From Parasponia andersonii (lineage: Eukaryota; Streptophyta; Magnoliopsida; Rosales; Cannabaceae), in the NCBI GenBank assembly GCA_002914805.1, contig JXTB01000119.1, positions 607,117 to 671,116 on the forward strand: 64,000 bases of DNA. Direction: 5' to 3'. Below are positions 51,853 through 64,000 of the stretch, piece after piece. Under the pieces are notes generated by a model. It had not been told where the DNA came from. It made no database searches and was given only the letters and a program-made list of their open reading frames with translations. Made by a program: the position numbers and the translations under genes. Position 1 is the first letter of the stretch, and the number at the start of each line of letters is the position of its first letter.

Positions 51853-54163
51853 TAATTATCCAATTTTGGCTAACAATTTGAATTTTGAATGGGATATGTA
51901 GGAAAGCTTTACTTTGAACGAAATTTGTATTCCTAGAAAACTTTTGATAGATTTTATTTTATTGATCTGCTCTTTTTATTTAATTGGGCAACTGAGTACA
52001 TGCCTACATGGTATATATATATATATATATATATCAAGTAAAAAGAAAAAAGTTAATTATCCAATATTCCGGTTACTGGAGATTGGGTTTCGGAAATTCT
52101 CCTTTTTCCATACTAGCTATTCTTTTTGCATCAAAAGATTTGAGTCTCGGCGTTAAATATTATTGTGAATTATGGTTAAGCAGTGGAATATGATCTCTTT
52201 TTTCTTCTTCTTCCTTTTTTTTTTTTTTTTTCCAATTTGTAATGACTGACCAAAGAGAAATATCAACTACTAGAATTGGAAATAAGTGGGTTTTTTTAAA
52301 AAAAAAAATTTCTTGTTAAAAGACATTTTCTCATCGAGATATGGATGTAATGTTCTAGTATATATGGGACTCTGCCTAATACTGTAAAAATAATTCTCTT
52401 AAGATACAATGAATAGTTCTAGTTTGCGTAAACATTATTAAACCAAGATGTTAACGTTCAAGCTTTTTCATAATATTAAAACAAATATAAAAAACGTACC
52501 TTGTTCCATGATGAAATCTTGATCATTACACTAGTTATTAATCAGTACTTCAGCAGAAAATACGCTTATTCAGAAATGTATTTGCTCTAATTAATTGCAT
52601 GCACAATTAATGTATTTTTATAAGCTAAGAGAGGACCACTTTCCTAAAAGCATATTATAAACACTTTCCATTAAGGTTTGTAATTTTGAAAGAAGTTACC
52701 CATTATCTAAAATTTGACAATGAGAATTTAACATTTATATTATTTATTGAACCATACAAAATGTTCATATATTCCACACATTAATATAAAATCTTACAAT
52801 TTCACACAAAATCGTATAAAATATCGCACGAATCTTACCAATTGCTGAAGCAGTTGAGTAGCCAGGAATTAATAAGTAAAATCACATACCTTCCGGAATA
52901 TGTAAGGAAATAAGGTATAAAACTATTAATCTTGAACTTGGCTTGTCAAGGATCTTATTAAAAGGAAGTTAGCGATAACGATAAGCCATTATGAGGAATA
53001 TCTTTCTATATAATTTCCATATATAGTTGCTATAACTTTCAGAAAATATTCGATCGTAAGGCTTATTGTGCCATGTTTTACATGTAACCATGAGAGTATC
53101 TCTCGTTATATTTTTAGCGAGATTCTTGTTTAGAGAAATAATACGTGGCAATAAAGTGGCTATTGAGTAGCCAAACCGTCAATGAAACTCTCTGCGCCAG
53201 TCTGCTTGTTCTTTTCAGATTTCTTGTTTGTATTCTTGTTCATGCCTATTCCACAAAAAGCCGAATCATAGCACTACTAGATTTTTAAAAAAAAAAAAAA
53301 ATCCCCAGGGAAGAAAGCCAATATTAAATGGTACCGTGCATATATAAGAAAGTAAGGACATGTTATTATTTTCCAATAAGTCTTTATATTTTCTGTTAGC
53401 TTTCTTTTATTTATTTATTTATTTTTTCTATTTGTTAAAATTCTCGTATTGTCAACCTGCTTAATTGGGAGATTTTTTATTGGATTATTTGACGTGATGA
53501 TCATGATTAGGATTTTTGTGTGTACCAAAATTGTATCATGTCACTACTTTCGAAATTGTGTTTATTCCATGCCTTTCTCATGTTAATCTTTCCATCATGC
53601 ATGCTGGTTAATGGTTAAGATTCAATAACTTGTGTGATTTTTTGGAAGACCAAATTTCGAGCTTCGAGCAGAAGCAGTGCGACGAAGCTCTAGTATTGAT
53701 AGGTGCCAGTCCATTATGGAAAATCCTTTAGCATGAAAGAGTCAGGTTTGTTCACATATCACGCTATGGTCAAATTCGAGAGAAGGTTCCAAATATTAAC
53801 ACCATAATACGAGGCTAAAAGACTTGGTTAGGGAGTGCAATTTCAGATTTTGAATTCCTTGAAATTTTAATTTATTTTTTATTTTTGTTACTAATATTTT
53901 GCCTTAAAAAAACAAAAGAAGGAACTGACAAGAAAATATGCCGAATCAAAACTTTATTCATTTATGTTTTTGTAATATAACAAGGTAAGAACCACCCAAT
54001 TGTCATTGAAGAAACTAAACGAGTAATTTAATAAAACAAGCCAAGGAGAAAATTGAATCTATATATATATGTATACACACTACAGAATAAATAGTAAATT
54101 GCAAGAAGATAACTGAGATTATATATATATCCATCCCTAATATATTCTCATCATGTCTCAGTT
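51853..54163. other. Spacer between E2-like copies 2 and 3; no gene seen
   Basis: Contains a (TA)n run at 52013-52033, the end of unit 2 near 52155 and the 3' flank of copy 3, with the GCATGAAAGAGTCAGG block shared with unit 1 at about 53732. No supported frame. Confidence 0.5.
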
Positions 54164-55214
54164 CTAGTAATTCAGCACCCTATTTCGCCTCTCCTCCATA
54201 AGCGCCTGGTCGTATTGCTCCTTATTATAATGGTGTTTACAATATCCTCCGTTTGCTTCAAGCGCCCAAACCAGTTTGAAGAAGAATCGATTCGAATCCT
54301 CATCATCAGGGTTCATAAAAGTTTTATAGTTCAACAGAATGTAGTGAGCCCTAATTAGGAAATACCCTTTCACGAAAACTTCGAACTGCTTCGGCGGAGA
54401 CCCCAACATAGTAAGAATGCCACCAATATTGCATCTTAATTTGTCGTAAAAACTTATCATTCTTCCCTCGTTGTTAAAATTAGGGCTTAAATTTGAGGCC
54501 AGTTTCTGAATCAAAACAAGTAGGTTTATTATGGGAGACTCTTGACTTGATCGAATTTGTTGGCGCCAAATATTCTTGAAAAGATCACTAGAGACCTCCC
54601 CAGCTTGATGAAAAATGGTATCAGATTCACCATGAGAATGATGATAATAGAGCTTAGGAGGCTTAGATGGATAATCTGTTGGGAAACGCACGTCCAAGAA
54701 AAACAAGCCGTGGTGATAGGAAGTGGTAGCTGCTTTCTCATCAATTACCGCAACTCTCATGAGATCAACCCTTGACTTGTAAACTCTAACGTAGAATATC
54801 GAATTAGGAAGTTCAGCTTTCAATATCTCCCACTCCTGTGAAATCTTCTTCTTTAGGGACCCGTTCGGAACACCACAGAGTTTGGTAAAACTGTTCAAAG
54901 CTATAAAACGGTGATCAGGAGTAGGGGACTCGAGTATGTCGAAATTCTTGAATTTCCTAAAGTTGGTCTCGGCTTCAACTCCTGTTTCTTCGATCTCACC
55001 GTACATCCTCCGTTGATTATTACCACCATGATGATCATCAGTACCTTTTTTCAACCCGGCCATCTTTAGTTTTTTCAGTTTTTGACGACGATGCTTTTGA
55101 CATCTTGTCTATCTGGAGTTTGATCAGTTCATGCAACGCTTGTGCTTCTCTCATTTCTAACCCTGCAATGTTATCATCGTCGTAACCAAACAGCTTTAGC
55201 ATAGTGCTCTTCAT
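54164..55214 (-). pseudogene. E2-like copy 3, frameshifted near its start
   Basis: The ancestral start at 55214 reads MKSTMLKLFGYDDDNIAG..., parallel to copies 1 and 2, but a small deletion near 55085 shifts the frame and a stop follows at about KVEKRY. An ATG at 55063 (MAGLKKG) restarts the correct frame and gives 299 residues that keep the whole UBC fold (HHGLFFLDVRFP, YPSKPPKLYYH) and the C-terminal domain to VLNY. The catalytic Cys is again absent (GEVSSDLF). So the locus is either a pseudogene or a gene for an N-terminally shortened protein; the intact 299-codon frame argues that the downstream start may be used. Confidence 0.7.
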
Positions 55215-58200
55215 ATTTTCCTATCACAACTTGTTTAACGCTGTTTGAGAACTAGAACGACCCACATGATGTGCGTATATATAATCTTTTGATCATTAAG
55301 AGTTTATATTTCAATGGGATTTGGAACAAACCCTACGCGTCTACAACTAGAGTTGAATAGGATTGTGCTATACAATTCTTCTACGTTTTGAGAGTCCTAA
55401 TTATACTACCTGAATTTGTTACGGGATATATTGAATTCGGTACGTGATATATTTATAGGAAAGCTACACTTTGGATTTAAAGTTAGTATTCCAATGTGAA
55501 CTCTCTATTGATACAATTTTATTTTATTTTATAACTGAATACAAGATAATTATCAAGTAAAAAAAAAAAAAACAAACAAACAACCTGTAATTATGGTACG
55601 TTTGTATATTAATTACCAATCAGTAAACTGCCACTGCCAATTTCTTGAAGATTGGACTTTGATACACTAATTCTGTTTTGGGCTTACAGCCTATAGATGG
55701 AGAGACAATTGGGCTCTAAACGTGATCCAACATAAAAGTGGAACATGAAAACTTGGGCTATGATAACCTCTATCCTACAGAGGAAAGAATTTAATTCCAC
55801 TACCATTTTCTATACACAAGTAATTATTTATAACAAGGGCTTCAATTATTATATTTTAAATTTAATTATGAAACCGTCAAAATATAAATGACAAAGAGAA
55901 GGCATTCCAGCGACAACCTCATTGACCCATAATCATAATCACCGCTGTCTCATCTTTTATTTAAAGATGGAAAGATCAGATTTGGAAACTTTCCCATACA
56001 ATATTTTTTGCACCACAAAGATTTTGAGCCTTGGCGTTAATTATAATGACAACTAGACAATTTAACTATTTTTCTTGAGGTAAATTACTATTACCAAGAT
56101 AAATTACATCAAGCAAGTAACAAATTAAATGGCCAAGCTTAATAATTAGCCATTGGAATTAAATGTCCTAAAATATAACTTGAAGAATAGGAGTAATATG
56201 TTTGATAGAGGAAAAAATGGTTCTTGTTTGATGATATGTAGGAATTGACTGATTCAAAGGCTTGCAAAGTCAGAAATAAATGCGATGAAATTGACATGTG
56301 TTTTTTTTTGTTACTTTTTATTTTTTGGCCATGCCCAATATGTGAAAGATGGCCGACAAGTCGGTTGTCACATAGCATTTAAATTTTCCAATTAAGGATT
56401 ATAAAGGAGTCAGCACCAACCAAGTACAAGATGTCAGCTGCAATATTTGAGTCAGCATTTGCCCTATAATTCAAACAAATTGATGTATAAACAGCAATAT
56501 ATCATTTCTCCTTTATTATTTTTTTTCCTCCTCAGCCAATTATAGGTACGAATCCGGAATCCTATGGTAAAAAGACTTAAATTATAGGACCATATACATA
56601 TGACTGTACATATGTAACGAATTAATGTTCAACTAATTAGTTTTATATATTTTATTTGCTGCTAATATGTTATCAAAAATATGGATTAAAAAAAAAAACT
56701 TTTCAACCAACACCTATATTTTTGCCTCACATTAGCAGTAACCACTTCAGAGACAAAATCAAATTATTTGTCTAATTTTAATATCTCAATTCATATCAAA
56801 TTAATAAACGAAACAAAAATCACATTATCTAAAACTTTGTCATTTTAGTACGATGTCTCATCAACACTAGTACTATATAATTTAGTTAGTGACCTCATAA
56901 TTTAATCTTTTTAGAACAATAGTATAGTCATTTAAAACTATGCATGGTTAATTTCACTAATAGCTCTAATCATTTTACTACTTTGACCTCCATCTCTTTT
57001 TTAATAAAAGAGGACTATTATTAATCTGTCGAGGAGAGGTCCTCAATTACAGTCCCGAAATACATTCTGGAATGGAATCAAACTACATGCTCTCAGATAC
57101 AAATTAAAATCATAGGAAGCTAAGTTATGGGAAACCATATTTCCTTCACGAAAAAAAAAAAAAAAAACAGGAGCCTACATTACTAAGCAAAGAAAAAAGT
57201 TTCTAATTATTTTACTACTTTGATCTCTAAATTTTCAATTTAAATATGTTTATTCATTTTTAGGATAATATTATATAGTCATTGAAAAATATTGTTAATT
57301 TCAGTAATTGTCATTCTATTACTTTAGCCTCCAAATTTATAACTTAGACTGCCTCAAACTTTGCTATTATTGCACCATTGGTCCAAAGTAGTATGAAACC
57401 TGTAATTCTAGGATTAAAGTGATAAAAAGATCATAATTCAAGAACTATGGTGAAATTAACTTTTTTTTTTTGAAAAGGAAATATTGAGAATATCCTACTA
57501 TTATTTTCAATATTATTTTGCAATATAATTTCTCAACAACATTTTTTCAGTAAAAGGCTTTTTTTCCTCTTAGATCAACAAAGCTTGCTATTAAAAAAGT
57601 AGAAATTGTTACAATAACAAATTCCATGGAGGAATATATTCCTCAAATATCTAAATTCTAAAGCTGATTTTCCACTTCTTAGGCAATATAACTAAGATAA
57701 GAATTAACCAAATGCCAAGAAAGAAAAATAAATGAATAAATACCTCCAATAGCAGATGAAAACTATACACATCAATAACCCCTGAGTTATTTGTATTAGC
57801 TTGACCCTTAAATTTTAATTTTAGTATTGTATTATTCATGAATCAATCATTACACAATTTAAGCTTTGACAGTGTTTTTAATAGATCAATGACCAACAAT
57901 GTACCAATAGCAAAATTTAAGAGTTAAAATAGTACGATACAGGTAAAAAGTAAAATTAATCCTTAATTTTAAATGTTAGAATATGGTGCATTATACCGAC
58001 TAAAGCAAAAGTAACAAAACAAAAAATAAAAATACAAATAGGAAAAGAGAGAGAGAGAGAGAGAGAGGAAATAATGTTGAGCTACTTCGTTTCATGAGAG
58101 GAAATTATGTTGAGTTACTTCGTTTCCTATGATAAAATCATCATGTTCTAGATCACTTGTAAGAATAGTATGAAGTATGAAACGGTCTTGACATTTTCTA

Positions 58201-59635
58201 ACTTTCTAGAGAAGTCTCGATAGTAAATTTGTCGGTCCTAATTATTAACCTGATTTTTCGTTTAAAGAAAAATAATAATCCGCCCAATTAGTGGTTTGAT
58301 CAGGAAAATGTGTCTCATACATAAAGTATTAAAGAAGAAAAAAGTAGAAAGGTTCGTGTCGTTCTCTCTCCATTGGATCCCAATATCATCAAAATAGAGA
58401 AGACTACAATAAGCATAAAATTTTGGACCTGTAATTGTCTCATTCGATTTGACTTTGCCCTCTCATGAATCCCAATTACAAAATATCTACTGACACATGA
58501 TCTAACAAATATATCAGAATAGTTTTAGTTTGACCTCCCCATGTGCAGCTCTTAACACCTCTCAAGTCTTAACCTTTTTTTTTTCCCCCAAAAAAAAATG
58601 TTTAGCATTTTGAGCGAGGGAAATGAACTTGGAATTGGGTTATGATTGATGATACCAAAGCAGACTATGATGAACTAAAAGTAAATGGGATCAACTCACG
58701 GGTCAGATTCATATTAAAGAAAGAGCTTGCTTCAAATCTCTCTCAATTGTATATGTCAAACTTCTAGAAGGTCTTTCATAGAGAAGTGAGAGTGAGAGTG
58801 AGAGGGAGAGAGAGAGAGTAGAGAGTATCAAGCACATGGAATTTCATTATTTAAATAAGTTTTCTAGTGATGGATGGGATAAGTTCACGGTTTCATGTGT
58901 GTGACTTTTTTAATCTTTTATAAAAATAAAATAAAGTAGGTGGGGTATTAAGAAATCTGCAAACAAAAGTTCAGAAAATCCACGAGAAACAGGTATAGGA
59001 ATTCTTGGCTTATGACCCGGCAATAATGGAGGGCGTTAGCAACATAAATCTACTAGATTCGGAATATCATTACTTTCTATAATATCTTAATCCTTTTAGA
59101 AAAGAGAAAAATATAAGAACAAAATAACAAATGATAATATTATGAGAGAAAGCGAAAGAAGGAGGATAGGAAATTATCTTATCGATTGATTGGCTTCACA
59201 TGCTCTTGTTGTTGTGATTGAGATGGGAGAAGTTATTACCAAACTCATGATAATTTCATCTAATTATTAATTAAAAGGTGAATTTTATGGGTGGTCCAAT
59301 ATATATATATATATATATATATGGACTGAGATAGGCCATGATGCTATTATTATCTAACATATATTTTTATTTAGTGGTATTTTTATAAACAAAAGGAATC
59401 AAAAAATTTATAAAGACTGCAAACATTTAGTACTATATTTTAGAGAAAATTTTTGTTAACTCGATTTAGTCAAAATTTCATATATGTTGCATACATGATA
59501 TACAATGGACACGGTTCCTTTCTTTTAGCCTCGACCTTACATTAATCGTGATATCAATTTTGAGAGAGAGAGAGACAGAGAGAGAGAGCTTTTGAATTAA
59601 TTCTAATGTTTTCTTTTCATGTATATTAATTCAGA
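55215..59635. other. Intergenic stretch right of the E2-like cluster; no gene seen
   Basis: Unit 3 ends near 56040. Beyond are AT-rich sequence, (GA)n runs at 58047-58069, 58788-58820 and 59562-59587, and a (TA)n run at 59300-59322. Short frames at 56139-56378 and 57651-57839 have no recognisable domain. Confidence 0.5.
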
Positions 59636-59753
59636 TACCGTTAATCAACTAGTTTATAGTAAGAAAACTTAATAATCGTAAACATTCTTATTTTTACCGT
59701 TAATCAACTAGTTTATAGTAAGAAAACTTAATAATCGTAAACATTCTTTTTTT
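59636..59753. repeat. Two-copy 59-base tandem duplication
   Basis: TACCGTTAATCAACTAGTTT starts at 59636 and 59695, and the following bases to AACATTCTT are the same in both copies. The lack of differences suggests a recent event. Confidence 0.9.
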
Positions 59754-59837
59754 TAAAAAAAAATTAATAATCATAAACATTCATGATTGATTTTTAATAA
59801 ACATTTTAATGCACTCAGAAAATGTCATGGCTATGGA

Positions 59838-60109
59838 GTTTATATTATAAATTAAGGGCAAAGTATAGAATAGAAAATGCATAAAAATAAAAGAAGAAGA
59901 TACAAGAGAAGTGTAGAGAGAACTTTCTTATTATTCCATTTTTCTTTATATACACTATACATGCTCAATGACATCTTTATAACTTTGCAACCATAAATGC
60001 TTTAATACTAAAAAATTATATATATGTTATAATGTAAAACACTATTAAATAGAATTTAAATGGGGGTTATGGTATTAACATCCACATATAAATTAATATA
60101 TTCATAATA
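59838..60109 (-). repeat. Probable 3' LTR of the right-edge Copia element
   Basis: Right edge is set by the adjoining polypurine complement CTCTCCTTTAG; left edge is estimated from a TATATTATAAATTAAGGG phrase that resembles LTR ends of related elements. The partner LTR is not in the window, so the boundaries are provisional. Confidence 0.45.
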
Positions 60110-63100
60110 CTCTCCTTTAGATGTTCATTAGAATATGCCTTATTAAAACTTTACTAGGTAAAACCCTTTAGGACGAAAAACCTAGTAGGGGAAAAAGAGT
60201 GCAATATTCTTATTATTTACTAAAGTTGCCTAATTAAAAATCTTACTAAGAAAACCCAAAGAGACAAAACCTCACCAAAGAGAAAAAGAGTACCAACATA
60301 TATTATTTAACTGCTGCATAAGTTGTCCCATTAAAACCTTTAGTCAATAAAAACCTTATGAGACAAAAATTTGACTAAAGAAAAGGATTACAACTATATA
60401 CTAATTTGCTCCCCCTATAAGGACAATACTATTAAACAATGCATACTAACTAATAAAATAAGATGTTTCATAGATACGTAGTGGCACATTGTGCCGTTCA
60501 CATATCCTAATTTCTGCAAGAATTTATAGAATCATTCGTTTCCATCTATGCCAAAATTGCTTCAATCTATGCAAAATTTATACAATTCAACTAAATATAT
60601 GTTCCATGTTTGATGCAATCTTTACTCTTAGGACATTCATACGAATATTAATGTCTAGTTTTAATACGATATTCATAAGGCGTATATCAAATCTCTCATT
60701 AACTGTCATACTAATCAGGTAACAGAATGTGATCACATTTATAAAAAGAAGAATAAGTTTCGTTCTAGTTAATGTCTGGTCTTTGCAAGAAAATTCATGG
60801 AAACTGATCTCACTTTATATCTTACTACCTCATTATTCTAGTTACACTTTTGGACAAACATCTACGTATATACAATCGATTTCGTATTGTGGAGAGTTTG
60901 TACAACAAGTTCGAATATATTGCTTTTAGAAAGCGAGATTATTTCGGCCTAAATTGCCTCTTTCCATAATAGCCAATCATGTTTATATGGTCATTTAACC
61001 ATACTCATAAATTCTAGATCCAGATATATCTTGAGACAACAAAAGTAACTATGAGGCAAATACATCATTGACGATCATAATTTCTATTCAATTTTTCTCC
61101 TTCATTTACAAAATATATCGAGATCTCGAAATTTTCATCGATTACATCTACTCCATGAGCCATATTTGGAGGATTTAATTGTCCATTATCTCAGTCTATT
61201 TCTCAACATTCTTATAGCTCTTTGACTAAGATCTTTCTCTTCAGGAGGTTTCTCTTCAAGAAATTCTTTAAGTGACATTGTTTTTCTTTTCCGCGGATTC
61301 TTATTTTTAGCATCAATTTGTCGTCCATACTTCTAGCGTGTTTCGAGTTCAATTGGTCATGTGTTATTAATAGGGATCACAACTATTATTGGGGTATTAG
61401 CAGCAGGAATTTAAGATTTTTTGTCACTCTCATAGCATATATAAATATCTTTGGCAGTTGAATTGTAATTTGTAACAACTATATTATTTTCTGAAAACTT
61501 CTAGTTTACTTTTACTTGTACAAGAATTAAAATACTTAACTAGTTCTAGGAATTTTCTCAACATTTTTTCATACTATAAGTGTCATTTCTCCCCCTAATG
61601 TCGAGAAATATGCCTTGTCTAATTGGCAACTAGTAAATTTGTAATAAATAAATTACCCATCAGAAGTATTTAAGAACACTTATAATCATGGCGGTTGAAT
61701 AGGCAAACATGTGATACAACCATAAACTTGCAGATAATAATAATTTTTAGGCTCGTACTCATGTACAAGTTATAATGAGAGATACATGTGATATACAAAT
61801 GACCGAATTTGAATCAGGGTTATTGTGTACTTAATATCATATCCCCAAACAATGAAAGACAATTTTGATTTTAATTTACAATAAGCTTTTTGCTTTAATA
61901 AATGACTCTACTGGGTCATCTTGTGTATAAGTGTAGGTCACATGATACACAACTTTTATCCCATTTGCTAGGAAATAATCACTCTAGTATTGAAAATAGA
62001 TTTACCAATATCATCAAGTCTTCTAGACTTATCGTGATAATTTGAAAAATTGTGCTTAATTATAAGCTAATAATTTGAGCGAACAGTTTGTCAAAAGTCA
62101 AATTATAGATAGACAACAAGCTAACATAAGATCAATACATTTAGACATCTATTAAAATTATAATTTATCTAAATGACCCTCGTATACTCCTTTGGATCTA
62201 TTATAAATTACAATGGTTTCAACGACGGTCTTTTAACTAATTTGTCTTGAGCACACGTAGCACAAAATCATGTGAAGGGTTTTTCTGATTCTTGAATGGA
62301 TGTCCATTATAATTTTCAATACTTCAGTTCATCATACTAGATTTAAGATAACCTAATTGATCATACCAACTTTTCAGAATTTGATTATTGAACTATAGAT
62401 TCAATGTAACATACTTACAACTTATGATATGAAAGTGCAATATAATTTTGTGGAGAGGCTCTTCTAGAGCCATCTATTTGTTTAACAATGCCTGGAATTG
62501 TAATGTGTACCCTTCATAATAAAACATATCTATAAGATATCTACTATCCTATAGAATAATGTACATAATTACACTATCTACTGAATATACTTCCAATTTT
62601 TTCTCCATAAATATTGTTCTTTGTATTGTGTCAATTAATACTCAAAGAAAAATAATAATAATAGGATAATATATTACAATATAGAACAATAAAATAAAAA
62701 TATAATAGAGTATAAACAATACAAGTGAATAAATAAACAACTAAAAACTATATCAAAGAGTTATCTAAATATATCTGAAAAACTAATAATAATAAATAAC
62801 TGTAATAATATTTAAGCTCAATTACTCTTTTTCAGAGTCCACATAAAAATTACTGATATTTAGCAAGGTTATTTCCTCTGCATGGGTTATTTTCTTTTAG
62901 GAATATACCATATTCTCAAATAAACCTAAAACTTGGACTTATGCTTCTGGTATAACTCAACTAGATGTTTTAGGAGTATGACAGATATATCTCAAATAAT
63001 AGACATGCTCCACATTCTAAGTTTGCTCACTCATTATACCTCCCCTTATTTTGGTGAGTATTTTTGAATATTTTTCAATGAGTATGTTCACAATCATTTA

Positions 63101-64000
63101 TTGTTCTTACGTTGTGCACATCTATCATACTCGTGATTAATACAACATTCATTTCAGGGGCTGTTAAAGTGCCATTATACCTAGTTTGATGATTTTTCAT
63201 TAGGAACTCATTATTCTTTTTTTGCTACCAGAAGACAAGTAATATATATAGAGTACTTCTGAAACTTCTTCTCTATGTACTATTACTACATGATCATGTT
63301 AAATATGATTAAATTATACTTTGAAATGGACTTAAAGTCTTATAGGTGCTAGTATAACCAATAAAATTATTTGGTAGGATTACGAATTTTTGGTGATCAG
63401 AGTAGACATTAATTAAGGTTATTTCAGAGAATACTAAGATTTTTAATAGTAAAGTATTAACCTTTTAAAATTCTCATTATAACCTTCGCCATATTTTAGG
63501 TCAATGTCTTATTTCTTCTTTAATGGTCTAACCCAATGCATTAGTATTCAAATATATTTTAGCATCAATAACCCATCTCTAATATTTGTTTCTATAAATT
63601 TTAAGGGCATCGAACTCGAGTTTAAATAATTTTATCAGCTAAACTGGCCCAAATATTCATATGTCAAGAAATTTTGATCACAACAAAATGTATTACAAAG
63701 CATACACATGATAGTAAGTCATAATATAAAATTGGAACGTATAATACTTAATGTGCAAAGTGTAATAATACAAATTAAGTAATAGAGAAAAATAAACAAC
63801 AATGGTTAATAATATAATCATGCGACAAGTATATCTTATGAAATATCATACCATCAGGCCTATAAAAATTTTGATCAACACATATATTCATGAAAGTGAT
63901 TCAAGAGTTCATAGGATATTCATCAAATATACGATTCAAATATCTTTATAGAAAAATTGATAAAGTAGAAAATATAAAGATGTCTTTTCGGTCTCAAATA
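59838..64000 (-). mobile_element. Decayed Copia retrotransposon, 3' part, running off the right edge
   Basis: The left end looks like a 3' LTR (about 59838-60109; minus-strand start TATTATGAATATATT) beside a purine tract AAAGGAGAG (complement at 60110-60120). Then follows Copia sequence on the minus strand. Near 61570-61620 a segment reads like the end of integrase (STLGGEM), and near 63160-63260 gag sequence can be followed across frames (SSGSKK.. region equivalent to AEKNNEFLMKNHQTR). Stops and frameshifts are everywhere. The 5' LTR is outside the window. Two short frames at 60489-60929 on the other strand have no known domain. Confidence 0.6.

Larger units (their letters stand above)
45864..56040 (-). 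repeat. Three direct tandem units carrying E2-like genes
   Basis: Unit 1 about 45864-49010, unit 2 about 49059-52155, unit 3 about 52233-56040. Each starts with a CAATTTGTAA...GACCAAA block, has a minus-strand E2-like gene in the middle and ends with a TTGGGCT...GATCCAA region (units 1 and 3) and an AAAGATTTGAG(T/C)CTCGGCGTT-like block. Both coding and non-coding parts are shared, so the copies arose by segmental tandem duplication. Unit 3 is longer than the others. Confidence 0.85.

Overview
The window reads as nuclear DNA of a eudicot plant. It is AT-rich and gene-poor, with GT-AG spliced genes, many (AT)n microsatellites and several Copia-type LTR retrotransposons in different states of decay. 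The eudicot assignment rests mainly on a MIR403 precursor (miR403 is known only from eudicots), supported by a stachyose synthase and a plant-type fused aminodeoxychorismate synthase. I cannot name the species.

Layout. 0-4.1 kb: a complete four-exon stachyose synthase gene (+) with a clear TATA box and a run of RY (CATG) repeats upstream. 4.1-9.2 kb: non-coding sequence with microsatellites and one MITE-like inverted-repeat candidate. 9.2-11.3 kb: an unusual array of four tandem units of about 0.5 kb plus the start of a fifth, each carrying an imperfect hairpin. 12.2-18.8 kb: a decayed Copia element on the minus strand, itself broken by a 1.5 kb insertion in its integrase. 18.8-26.6 kb: the aminodeoxychorismate synthase gene (+, 13 coding exons, 901 residues). 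Its likely promoter and leader lie between the Copia element and a second LTR-leader fragment of the same family that sits in the 5'-UTR intron. 27.7-33.5 kb: a very old Copia element (+) riddled with stops. 33.8-40.5 kb: a better preserved Copia element (-) with two 509 bp LTRs and an AGCAG target-site duplication.

41.3-41.7 kb: a single-exon UPBEAT1-like atypical bHLH gene (-). 45.4-45.5 kb: the MIR403 hairpin (+). 45.9-56.0 kb: three direct tandem units of 3.1-3.8 kb, each with one intronless minus-strand gene for a UBC24/PHO2-like E2 fold protein in which the catalytic cysteine is replaced by serine. All three copies share that change, while each carries its own later lesion. 56-59.8 kb: no gene seen. 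59.8-64 kb: the 3' LTR and decayed body of a fourth Copia element (-) that runs off the right edge.

The genes do not form one pathway. Stachyose synthase acts in raffinose-family oligosaccharide synthesis, ADC synthase in plastid folate synthesis, UPBEAT1-like proteins in transcriptional control of growth and redox balance, and miR403 in silencing of AGO2. The most unusual items are the cluster of predicted catalytically inactive E2 genes next to MIR403, the hairpin-bearing 0.5 kb array, and the retroelement pieces flanking the ADC synthase promoter.
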